NCBI GenBank assembly: GCA_017453465.1
Contig: JAFTEV010000043.1
Location: forward strand, 1 to 55,068
Direction: 5' to 3'
Length of the DNA stretch: 55,068 nucleotides
Origin: Bacteroidaceae bacterium
GTDB taxonomy: Bacteria > Bacteroidota > Bacteroidia > Bacteroidales > Bacteroidaceae
Shown: one piece after another, positions 1 through 8,300 of the stretch
Layout: every line of letters starts with the position of its first letter
Position numbering within the stretch: position 1 is the stretch's first letter
Translations under genes and position numbers: made by a program
The notes under the pieces: model-generated
What the model was told of the DNA's origin: nothing
What the model saw: only the letters and a program-made list of their open reading frames with translations
Database searches by the model: none

Positions 1-60
1 GAGGCACTTTGTGAACCGCTGTTTCGCACGTGGCATTTCTTCTGGCGGCTGTGGCGTTGA
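1..60 (+). CDS. C-terminal end of an upstream gene (partial)
   Basis: Frame 1 is open from the window edge to a TGA at 58-60 and encodes 19 residues rich in Trp, Phe and Arg (ending FFWRLWR). It stops 26 bases before the helicase gene on the same strand, so it is plausibly the tail of the preceding gene. Too little is visible to name a family. Confidence 0.4.
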   Translation, partial: EALCEPLFRTWHFFWRLWR

Positions 61-86
61 GAGAAGATTGAAGATTGAAGATTGGA

Positions 87-1940
87 ATGAGGCTTCGCGA
101 TTATCAACAGGAAATGCTCGACAGGCTTTACAAGGCTTGGGGGCTTAGCCGGAGCGTGATGGTGCAGATGCCAACGGGTACAGGAAAGACCGTGCTGCTG
201 GCTGAAGCCATCAAGGGGGAGGGGCCGCATCATGTCTTGGTGGTAGCGCACCGGCGAGAATTGATTGAGCAAATAAAGGGGACGTTGGCGGACGTTATTG
301 GCGGGGATGAACAAGCGACCATTCGGGTGGAGAGCATCCAGAAGCTGGGAAGGCACACCTGCGAGGTGGAGTTCAATCCGTCGCTGGTAATTGTTGACGA
401 GGCACATCATGCGCTGGCAAAGACTTACCAGGCGTTGTGGAAACGCTGGCCGAAGGCACGGTTCCTGGGGCTGACTGCCACTCCGTGCAGGCTGAACGGG
501 TCGGCATTTACCGATTTGTTCGATGTGCTGTTGCAGTCGTGGAGCATTCAGGAGTTCATCGACAAGGGATATTTGTCGGACTTTGAATATGTGTCGGCAC
601 GGCCTGACAGCACCATGATGCGGCGGGTAAATCGCCTCCAGAAACGGGGTGCAGACGGAGACTACCAGACAAAGGAAATGGCCACAGTGCTGGATGTGCC
701 CGAAAGCATCGCACATCTGTACGACACGTACCGGACCTTTGCCCGTGGACGCAAGGGCATTGTCTATGCCATTGACCGTAGGCACGCAGGACACATTGCG
801 ATGTACTATCAGGAGAAAGGTGTGAAGTGTTGCGTCATAGAGAGTCAGACACCCGCCAGGGAGCGGAAGCAAATGGTGGAGGATTACCGTGCGGGACGAC
901 TGGATGTGCTGGTGAATGTGGACATCTTCTCCGAAGGTTTCGACTGCCCCGAAGTGGAGTTCATCCAATTGGCACGCCCCACCCTGTCGTTGGCCAAATA
1001 CTTGCAGCAAGTAGGGCGTGGAATGCGTGTTTCTGAGGGGAAGCCTCATGTGCTGATTCTCGACAATGTGGGACTTTACCAGACCTTTGGGCTGCCTACG
1101 GACGAAAGGGACTGGCGGCAAATGTTCTACGGCAAGTTGGCTGGAAAGGGCGCCGAGACAAAGGTGACACGCTGCATCGTGGCGGACGGCGGGCAGCAGG
1201 AAAAGGAACTGGTGAATCTGGAAATGGTCTATATCAAGAGCAGCGGCCAACGCAGAACAGGGCTGGAGGTTTTCCTGCAAGACGGACACTACGGCGTGAT
1301 GCGGAACGGACGAGTCACCTGCCCTGCCCGTTTCAAGCAGATTGACCGGCTGGAGAAACGGAGCGGCTTCTTTGCCCTGGCCATCTACACGGTGGGCACA
1401 GGAGGTGTGCTGACCACGGTGATAGACAACAAGGGGAAAGACATGCACGTCAAGCTGCCGGGAATTGTCTCGTGGGAAAACGGATATTTCTGTGGCGTGT
1501 ATGCTGGGGGCACGGGCGAATACGTGAACTGCTGGGACCCCGTGGGCAATTCATACTACTATGGTTTCTACCCAGAGTTTCGCACTGTGGCTGGGGTAGA
1601 AGTTGCATACGCCACGGAGCATCATTCCGACCTGACCTACTGCAACAAGCTGCGCTTCAGCACGGGCAAGGTCAGTCCGCGTTTCGACCTCTGGGAGATG
1701 TTCTACAATCGCTGGATCATTATAGCAAGGGACTATCTGGTCATCAAGAACGACCACAACCATTCCTACAGGATATGCGGGTACTTGGATGACAGCATCT
1801 TGGTGCAGGATGAAGACAAGTACGGCTACCAGCAGTTTTTCAAGAACGGCAGGAAGGGAATCTTCTTCACACGAATGCCGGCAGAAGCTACCCAGGTGTT
1901 CATACCGAACCGCTTGGGGCTGCAACGGGTAGAGGCGTAA
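87..1940 (+). CDS. SF2 DEAD/DEAH-box helicase
   Basis: Predicted ATP-dependent nucleic-acid helicase of superfamily 2, of the SSL2/ResIII-like type. From the ATG at 87 the protein starts MRLRDYQQ, a Q-tip-like motif. It then carries Walker A PTGTGKT (about residue 31), DEAH, the LTATP motif III, and the helicase-C motif QQVGRGMR near residue 320. The last ~280 residues are an uncharacterised extension. A TTG at 75 is in frame, but it lies in a simple GAAGATT-repeat spacer, so the ATG is preferred. The gene is followed directly by a strong hairpin terminator. The substrate (DNA or RNA) cannot be told from sequence; an orphan restriction-type or repair helicase are both possible. Confidence 0.85.
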   Translation: MRLRDYQQEMLDRLYKAWGLSRSVMVQMPTGTGKTVLLAEAIKGEGPHHVLVVAHRRELIEQIKGTLADVIGGDEQATIRVESIQKLGRHTCEVEFNPSLVIVDEAHHALAKTYQALWKRWPKARFLGLTATPCRLNGSAFTDLFDVLLQSWSIQEFIDKGYLSDFEYVSARPDSTMMRRVNRLQKRGADGDYQTKEMATVLDVPESIAHLYDTYRTFARGRKGIVYAIDRRHAGHIAMYYQEKGVKCCVIESQTPARERKQMVEDYRAGRLDVLVNVDIFSEGFDCPEVEFIQLARPTLSLAKYLQQVGRGMRVSEGKPHVLILDNVGLYQTFGLPTDERDWRQMFYGKLAGKGAETKVTRCIVADGGQQEKELVNLEMVYIKSSGQRRTGLEVFLQDGHYGVMRNGRVTCPARFKQIDRLEKRSGFFALAIYTVGTGGVLTTVIDNKGKDMHVKLPGIVSWENGYFCGVYAGGTGEYVNCWDPVGNSYYYGFYPEFRTVAGVEVAYATEHHSDLTYCNKLRFSTGKVSPRFDLWEMFYNRWIIIARDYLVIKNDHNHSYRICGYLDDSILVQDEDKYGYQQFFKNGRKGIFFTRMPAEATQVFIPNRLGLQRVEA

Positions 1941-1952
1941 AACCGCACAACC

Positions 1953-2006
1953 GCAACAAAAAAACGCACATTCCTCAACTTGAAGGAATGTGCGTTTTTT
2001 TGTTGC
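1953..2006. terminator. Bidirectional intrinsic terminator
   Basis: A perfect 23-bp stem (GCAACAAAAAAACGCACATT... and its complement) surrounds an 8-base loop, with A-run and T-run at the two feet. It can terminate the helicase transcript on the plus strand and any minus-strand transcript arriving from the tRNA side. Confidence 0.85.
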
Positions 2007-2131
2007 TACTTCTCGAAGGTTATCTTCACCACAGCTTCTGACTTCGTCATTGCGCCTCTCATAAATTCTTTTCTATAGGCTTGTGCCTCTTCATAGGCAT
2101 GGTTTTGATGAGGTGTTTCTTGTTCTGTAAC
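2006..2131 (-). pseudogene. Possible minus-strand gene remnant
   Basis: The minus frame ending at the TAG complementary to 2006-2008 encodes a protein-like stretch of at least 41 residues (VTEQETPHQNHAYEEAQAYR..., ending VVKITFEK). It ends exactly at the bidirectional terminator, as a real convergent gene would. No ATG, GTG or TTG opens it upstream, because the frame runs back into the tRNA promoter; the only internal Met leaves about 18 residues. It is therefore read as the surviving C-terminal end of a lost gene. Family not recognised. Confidence 0.25.
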
Positions 2132-2167
2132 TTTTGCGGGTAATTGTAAGAAAAAAAGGCTGGAAAG

Positions 2168-2199
2168 TTTTGCCGTTTCGTCAAAACATTCTAACTTTG
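2168..2199 (+). promoter_or_regulatory. Promoter of tRNA-Ser
   Basis: TTTTG at 2168-2172 and TAACTTTG at 2192-2199 are 19 bases apart. This matches the Bacteroidales -33/-7 consensus, 12 bases before the tRNA 5' end. Confidence 0.7.
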
Positions 2200-2211
2200 C
2201 ACCCGAATTTA

Positions 2212-2298
2212 GGAAAGTTGCCGGAGTGGTCGAACGGGGCGGACTCGAAATCCGCTATACGGCTTGCTGTATCGGGGGTTCGAATCCCTCACTTTCCG
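2212..2298 (+). tRNA. tRNA-Ser (anticodon CGA)
   Basis: The acceptor stem GGAAAGT pairs with ACTTTCC (2291-2297). The anticodon stem GCGGA/TCCGC presents loop CTCGAAA with anticodon CGA at 2246-2248, reading UCG. A long variable arm (TATACGG...) is typical of serine tRNAs, and the T-loop GTTCGAATC is intact. Base 2298 is the discriminator; the full CCA is not encoded. The 3' end is repeated downstream. Confidence 0.95.
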
Positions 2299-2402
2299 CA
2301 GCGAAGCAAGGAAAGCTGTAGGGATGAGAACCAATGGGTTCGTTATCGCGGAGCGCTTTCGTAAGAAAGAATCCCTCACTTTCCGCAGCGGAGCAAGGAA
2401 AG
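2282..2402 (+). repeat. Direct repeat of the tRNA-Ser 3' end
   Basis: A 34-base segment covering the T-arm and 3' acceptor strand of the tRNA plus 17 following bases (2282-2315) recurs at 2369-2402 with one mismatch. Duplication of a tRNA 3' end is what tyrosine-recombinase integration leaves as attL/attR. Only 53 bases separate the copies and there is no integrase between them, so this would be a scar or a tRNA-linked terminator duplication. Each copy can also fold a CTTTCC/GGAAAG hairpin. Confidence 0.6.
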
Positions 2403-2715
2403 TCGGCATTTGTGCAGTTTCTTTTTATACATTACACATTGTTTGTGCAAATCAAGACTTTCTTTATGAAATGTCCTAAATATATTCAGACTCTGAAGGA
2501 TGCCTTGAAAGACATCCTCATTCGTCTTGATGATAAATTGGGTGGACAAAGCAGCACGCAAACACACGCAGGGTATTGGAGCCGTGGCGCGGAATCGACA
2601 GGCAAACCTCATTGACAAATTTCTTTTTGTGGCAGTTTTCTTGTCTGTTCCGTGAAAAATCTTTACCTTTGCGGCAATTTTATAATACTTAAACAATAAC
2701 CTAATAATCTTTCTT
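2403..2715. other. Intergenic region with the promoter of the next gene
   Basis: No convincing gene lies here. An ATG at 2466 opens a 49-codon frame (MKCPKYIQTLKDALKDIL...) with an amphipathic start but no recognisable family, and I do not call it. A Bacteroidales promoter is clear: TTG at 2641-2643 and TACCTTTG at 2664-2671, giving a leader of about 40 bases before the gene at 2716. Confidence 0.6.
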
Positions 2716-5184
2716 ATGAAGAAATCTTTATTCTTTTTGGCTGCTATGGCGGCCTGGGCGGGTGTCTTTGCTGACGAATGGGTGCAGCCCACGTTCAGCG
2801 GAACATACCAGTCTCTGACGGTTGGTGACACAGTGTACATTTACAATCCGGAAGCCAAGCTGTTTTTGACAGAGGGCAACGACTATGGTACCCACGCTAC
2901 GGTTGGTGCACAGGGTTTGCGTTTTGTCATCCAGCAGAATGTGCAGGACGATTGGGATGGCAAGACTTATTGCATTTATGACGAGTCGGTGAAGAAGGCT
3001 GGCTGGTATAAGATGTTTATCGAAACCAGTGGCAACGTCTATGTGGACAATGCAAATCAGGCTGATACGCTGTGGCAATTTGTTAGCATGGGTGACAATG
3101 TCTATCACATCATCGGTGCAGATGGAAATCCCAATTGGCCTGGTTCGGGTGACATGGAAGGCTATATGCTGGGTCGCTACACAGGCTATGTGAATGGCCA
3201 AAACAGTGAGCAGACTGGTACAGGCGTTATCTATGACGATGCCAGCGAGGATGCATACGCTGCGGGCACATTCCAGACCAGCTGGGCTTTTGTGAGCCAG
3301 GCAGACTATACTGCTTACGGTTTGCAGGTGCAGACCTACGAAGCAGCCCTCCGTCTGGGTAAGCAGATTGCTGACGCTGAGGCAATGGGCGTGACTGGGC
3401 TTGACGAAGAAAAGGCCGTGTATGCTAACACTAACAGTACGTTGGAGGAAATCAGCGAGGCTGCGGCTTCAACAGAGAAGAAAGTGCTGGCTTACTATGA
3501 AATCAGTGTAACACCAGAGACACCCGTTAATATCCTCACAGACGATTGCAGCAGTGTGGAAGGTTGGGTGAATGGCGCAGGTGCCCAGACTTTGAATACA
3601 GGCACATGGGCTGGTGACAACTGGGAAGGCTTTGTAAATGGCGATACGTATGTGAACATCTGGGATGGCAGTCTTAGCGGTGCAATCTATCGTGAATGTG
3701 AGGGACTGCCCAACGGTATCTACGTGGTGACTATCAGCGCACAGGCTCAGAGTGCTCCAGGTGCAGTCTTTGCCAACGAGAACCGCAAGGCTGTTCCTGC
3801 CGATAATTGTGGACACATTTATAAGATTACCACCGAGGTGACTGACGGAAACTTGCAGTTTGGCTATGTGCAGGACGAAGCTGCTACCAACTGGGTAACG
3901 CTTGACAATGTTTCGGTTGACTACTATGGTTGTGGTACAGAGGCTTACCGTTTCTGGCTCAAGGGACTGCTGGAAAGTGCGCCTTCGTTTGATGACGTGA
4001 CGGTGATGGATTCACTCATCACGGAGTATGACGATGTGCTGGCTTCGGTGCAGACAGCCGAGACAAAGGAGGAAATCCTGGCCATCATTCCTGCCTACGA
4101 ATCCATTCTGAACGAAATCAATATCAACTTGACGGCTTATCAGAAGCTGATTGATGCTTGCAACACGGCTGAAGACATGGGCAATGCAGAGGGCATCAAT
4201 GAGTATTATGGTGCATTGCTCAGTGATTATGTGGGCGATGTGGCAGACCCCATCATCGACGACGCTGTTGCTGGCACAGACGCTGTGAACGAAGCAACAT
4301 CCAACTTGCAGGTTCTCATCGACGAAGCACAGAACTACATCTGGAAGTACCAGCAACTGGCCAGCGAAGTGGCTGTGGCTGACTCCCTGTATGAGCAGTA
4401 TAAAGACTCTTGCTCGCTGGAAGCATCTGAAGCATTCCTTGCGTGGCGAGAAGCGTATGAAGACATGGACTTCTCGCAGGCTACACTTAGCCAGGTGAAA
4501 GGCTTGCTCGACGAACTGTATAACCTTGAGTTTAACCTGACGAAGCCTGTGGATCCAGCCAGTGAAGAGAATCCTGTTGATTACACAGCCAAGATTCAGT
4601 ACCCCTCATTCGATGGTGGCGCAACAGGCTGGGTTAACGACGGCTGGAGCACTTGTGGCACGAATGATTGGAACAGCTTTGCTGACGGCGTTGTGCTCGA
4701 CAAGCTTTACCTCAACCTTTGGAACAACGGAAATGCACGTGTTTATCAGACTCTCACCAACTTGCCTGCTGGTAAATACACCATGCAGATAGGTGCATTT
4801 GCCGATGCAGAAGGCTTCCAGGTTTATGCTGGCGAAGATTTCCTGGACGTGAAGGTTGGCCAAAACGAAAATGGTGCAGCTTCTATCTACAGCAATGCTT
4901 CAGAAGAGCCTGAGGCACTTGGTGAGGGAATTTGGTATGGCAATCTCTACCAGATTAACACCATCGTCGGCGAAGACGGCACTCTGGAACTGGGTGCCCG
5001 CAATGTTGGCGGCGGCGAAGTGTGGGCCATGATTGACAATGTGAAATTGTTCTATAAAGGAGAAGCTGCGGCTGAAGTCAAGCTGAGCGACATCACTGCT
5101 TTGATTGACCTCTACCTCACACCAGACAGCGGTATTCAGCTGAACGAAATAACAGAACTGATTGACAAGTATCTTGCACAGTAA
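2716..5184 (+). CDS. Secreted protein with two carbohydrate-binding-like domains and a dockerin-like tail
   Basis: An 822-residue exported protein of unknown function. The N-terminus is a signal peptide (MKKSLFFLAAMAAWAGVFA). Two similar beta-sandwich-like segments, at roughly residues 270-400 and 620-770, share the pattern GWVN...W..F.(N/D)G......LN(I/L)W(D/N), followed by LP.G.Y....A.A. This resembles galactose-binding-like modules. Between them (about residues 405-610) lies an alpha-helical FIVAR-like region. The C-terminus has two degenerate dockerin-like helices (VKLSDITALIDLYL and LNEITELIDKYL), a tail shared with four other genes in this window. No catalytic motif was recognised. It has its own promoter and terminator, so it is probably monocistronic. 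Confidence 0.75.
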   Translation: MKKSLFFLAAMAAWAGVFADEWVQPTFSGTYQSLTVGDTVYIYNPEAKLFLTEGNDYGTHATVGAQGLRFVIQQNVQDDWDGKTYCIYDESVKKAGWYKMFIETSGNVYVDNANQADTLWQFVSMGDNVYHIIGADGNPNWPGSGDMEGYMLGRYTGYVNGQNSEQTGTGVIYDDASEDAYAAGTFQTSWAFVSQADYTAYGLQVQTYEAALRLGKQIADAEAMGVTGLDEEKAVYANTNSTLEEISEAAASTEKKVLAYYEISVTPETPVNILTDDCSSVEGWVNGAGAQTLNTGTWAGDNWEGFVNGDTYVNIWDGSLSGAIYRECEGLPNGIYVVTISAQAQSAPGAVFANENRKAVPADNCGHIYKITTEVTDGNLQFGYVQDEAATNWVTLDNVSVDYYGCGTEAYRFWLKGLLESAPSFDDVTVMDSLITEYDDVLASVQTAETKEEILAIIPAYESILNEININLTAYQKLIDACNTAEDMGNAEGINEYYGALLSDYVGDVADPIIDDAVAGTDAVNEATSNLQVLIDEAQNYIWKYQQLASEVAVADSLYEQYKDSCSLEASEAFLAWREAYEDMDFSQATLSQVKGLLDELYNLEFNLTKPVDPASEENPVDYTAKIQYPSFDGGATGWVNDGWSTCGTNDWNSFADGVVLDKLYLNLWNNGNARVYQTLTNLPAGKYTMQIGAFADAEGFQVYAGEDFLDVKVGQNENGAASIYSNASEEPEALGEGIWYGNLYQINTIVGEDGTLELGARNVGGGEVWAMIDNVKLFYKGEAAAEVKLSDITALIDLYLTPDSGIQLNEITELIDKYLAQ

Positions 5185-5218
5185 GTAAAAAAGTTACTTT
5201 TCATCACATTTTTAAGGG

Positions 5219-5254
5219 AAAAGGGCAAAATAAATTCGTTTGTTTTGCCCTTTT
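5219..5254 (+). terminator. Intrinsic terminator
   Basis: AAAAGGGCAAAA (5219-5230) pairs with TTTTGCCCTTTT (5243-5254) across a 12-base loop, ending in a T-run, 35 bases after the preceding stop codon. Confidence 0.8.
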
Positions 5255-5267
5255 CTGTATTTTTATG

Positions 5268-5275
5268 TACCTTTG
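5268..5275 (+). promoter_or_regulatory. Promoter -7 box of the lyase gene
   Basis: TACCTTTG matches the Bacteroidales TAnnTTTG box. TTTG/TTTTG words lie about 20-25 bases upstream, inside the terminator arm. The predicted leader is about 50 bases. Confidence 0.6.
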
Positions 5276-5327
5276 TCGCCAACTTTAACTGACACTATTA
5301 TTATTATTTCTTAACCCATTCAACATT

Positions 5328-8300
5328 ATGAAGAAGATTTTCTTAAGCATTCTTCTTGCCTGTGCAGCGACGACTGGGTTCGCCCAGCGTTTCACAGACA
5401 AGATTGATCGTGGACTCGTGGCTGTGCCTAGCGGCGGAGGTAACTTCGTGAGCTGGCATGTGTTTGGCGAAGAGTACTACGATGTGACTTACAACCTGTA
5501 TTGCAACGGTTCGCTGATTGCGCAGAACCTGAAGAACTCCAGCTACACCCACGCTTCGGGCAATGCCAACAGTCAGTATCAGGTGGCAGCCGTGGTGCGC
5601 GGCGTGGAGCAGGACAAGTGTGATGCTGTGAAGCGTTGGGAAAACGGAATGCTGAAAATTCCTGTAGCCCCTCCTACCGACCGTGACGGCAACGACGTGA
5701 GCAGCCACTACACGTTGAATGATGTCTCCATCGGCGACCTCGACGGTGACGGCATTGTGGAGTTTATTGTCAAGCGCAAGTGTGACGCAGTGACAGACTT
5801 GACCAACAAGAAGATGTTCCACCAGCTGGACTGCTACGACCACAAGGGCAACCGCTTGTGGTGGATAGACCTGGGGCCCAACATGCTGGCCGGTGCCGAC
5901 GAGCAGTGGGATTGTGTCTGCTACGACTGGGACCGGGACGGCAAGGCCGAGGTCTTGCTGCGCATTCAGGACAATGCTTACATCCACTATGCCGATGGCT
6001 CGACGCAGCTGATTGGCTCGGCCAATGTCGATACCCGTTGGAGCGGCATTGAATATACTTCTAGCGGCAACGAGTACCTGCTTTATCTGGAGGGTGCAAC
6101 AGGCAAGCCTTACGAGATTGGTCCTGCCAGTCATCCGCTCTGGATGGACTATCCGCTAACTCGTGAGTCGGATAGCTGGTGGGGTAGTGGCATTGTGGGC
6201 CACCGCTCAACGAAGCACTACTGGGGCGCGCCGTTCTTGGATGGCAGGAAGGCCAGCATCTTCCTGGGACGTGGTTGCTACACGAACCATAAGTTCATTG
6301 CGCTGGATGTTGACCCCGACACACACCAGCTCTCGCAGCGTTGGTATTGGCAGACGGACAACAGCGCCAGTCCTTGGTGGGGAAACGGCTACCACAACTT
6401 TGCCATTGGCGATGTCGATTGGGACGGACGCGACGAAATTATCTTTGGCTCGATGGTCATTGACGACAACGGTCTGGGTCTGAGCACCACAGCATACGGC
6501 CATGGCGATGCCCAGCACTGTTCTGATTTTGACCCCTACCGCAAGTATGAGGAGCAGTTTGCCTGTCTGGAGGAAGGGCGTGGCAACTTTGGTTGCAACT
6601 ATCGCAATGCCGCTACGGGTCAAATCTATGTGAAGCATGATGCTGGCGGCGATGACGGACGTGCCCTGATGGGCAACTTCACCAACGCCTATCCTGGCAG
6701 TGTGGGTCGCAGTGTTTCTTCGGGCTGGATTAGCTCGGTGGCCGACAAGTTTGTGGCAGAGCTGAATGGTGATGCCTTCATCAGCTGGGGCGACTTGAAC
6801 CAGCGTATCTATTGGGACGGCGACTTGCTGGACGAATATTTCGATAGCCCAGGCACCGAAGGCTACGGTGCCATCTATAAGCCGGCAGGTGCAGGCCGCT
6901 GGAACTTCACCGAATCGAAGTGCAACAACTGGTCGAAGAACAACCCCGGCGGCATTGCCGACATCTTTGGCGACTGGCGCGAGGAACTCATCATGCGCAG
7001 CGGTGACAATACGGCCATCCTGGTCTATACCACATCGATTCCCACAACTTATCGCATTCCTACACTCTGGCACGACCACCAGTATCGCAACGCTATGGTA
7101 TGGCAGTCGATGGGCTACAATCAGCCGCCTCACAAGTCTTACTTCCTTGGTGAACTGGAGGGCATCACCGTGGCTCCGCCACCATACACCATGACTGACC
7201 GCACGGAAATCGGTGACGGCGGAACCATTACCACGACGGACGAGCACTTGCTCATCTGTGAGACCAACGACACCCACATTTCTATTCAGGACGGTGCGAG
7301 TCCCTACATGGTGACATTCAATGTGCCTTCATGGGTGCAGGGCACAGCTCAGGGCAATACGACCGTGAAGAATACTCCCATTACTTACGATTATTATACT
7401 TGTACCGTCACTGGCGGTGCACTCACAGGCGGTACTCGTCTTGTGAAGCAGGGCGACGGCATCCTTACGCTCCCCGCTGCCGACATGACCTATACGGGCG
7501 AAACCAACATTTGGGCAGGAACGGTAAACTTCAATGGTTCGGTTCCCAATTCTCCTGTTTGGATTAACCGCTTCGGTGAACTTAATTCCTGTGCAAAAGT
7601 AGCTACCTTCAAGAGCATCAAGGCTGATTACGGCTCTGTGATTCGTCCTGGTGGCGCAGACTCTATTGGCACCATCCTTGTGGATTCTATCTACTACATG
7701 GGCTTCGGTAGCCGCCTGACACTCGACCTCTATTCCGACAGTCTGAAATCCGACATGCTGAGCACGCTGATTCTGCGTATCGAAAAGAAGAGCTGGAATT
7801 ACGGCCCCAAGTACCTGACTCCTGTTATTGAAGTTGTGGAACATACAGCTGACAGTGCCGCCACGCTGGAACCAGGTCGCTACCTCGTTGCACATGCCGA
7901 TTCGCTCGTTGGTTCTTTGGCCAACATCAAGATTGAAGGCGTGACGAGTCACAAGGCTGGTCTGGAGCGCGACGAAAAGGGTGACATTTATCTGGTGCTC
8001 GGCTCTGTTCGTGGTGCCAGCGAAATTGTCTGGACTGGCAATGCCTCTACCGTCTGGGACTATGCCACAACCGAGAACTTCTATGTCATGGGCGATGCTG
8101 AACAGACACCCGACATCTTCGTTGAGGGCGACATCGTGAACTTCACCGACAGTGCCAAGAGTTTCAATGTCACACTGAAGGCCGCCAACGAGTTCCCTGC
8201 TGATACTATCCGTTTCGACAACACCAAGGCTTACACGCTGAGTGGCACAGGTGTCATCACAAAGGGTGCCTTTGTCAAGGAGAACACGGGTACGGTGACC

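Noticed and set aside
2466-2615. A 49-codon frame MKCPKYIQTLKDALKDIL...
   Set aside because: No promoter box directly upstream, no family resemblance and an ordinary low-complexity tail; not enough to call a gene.
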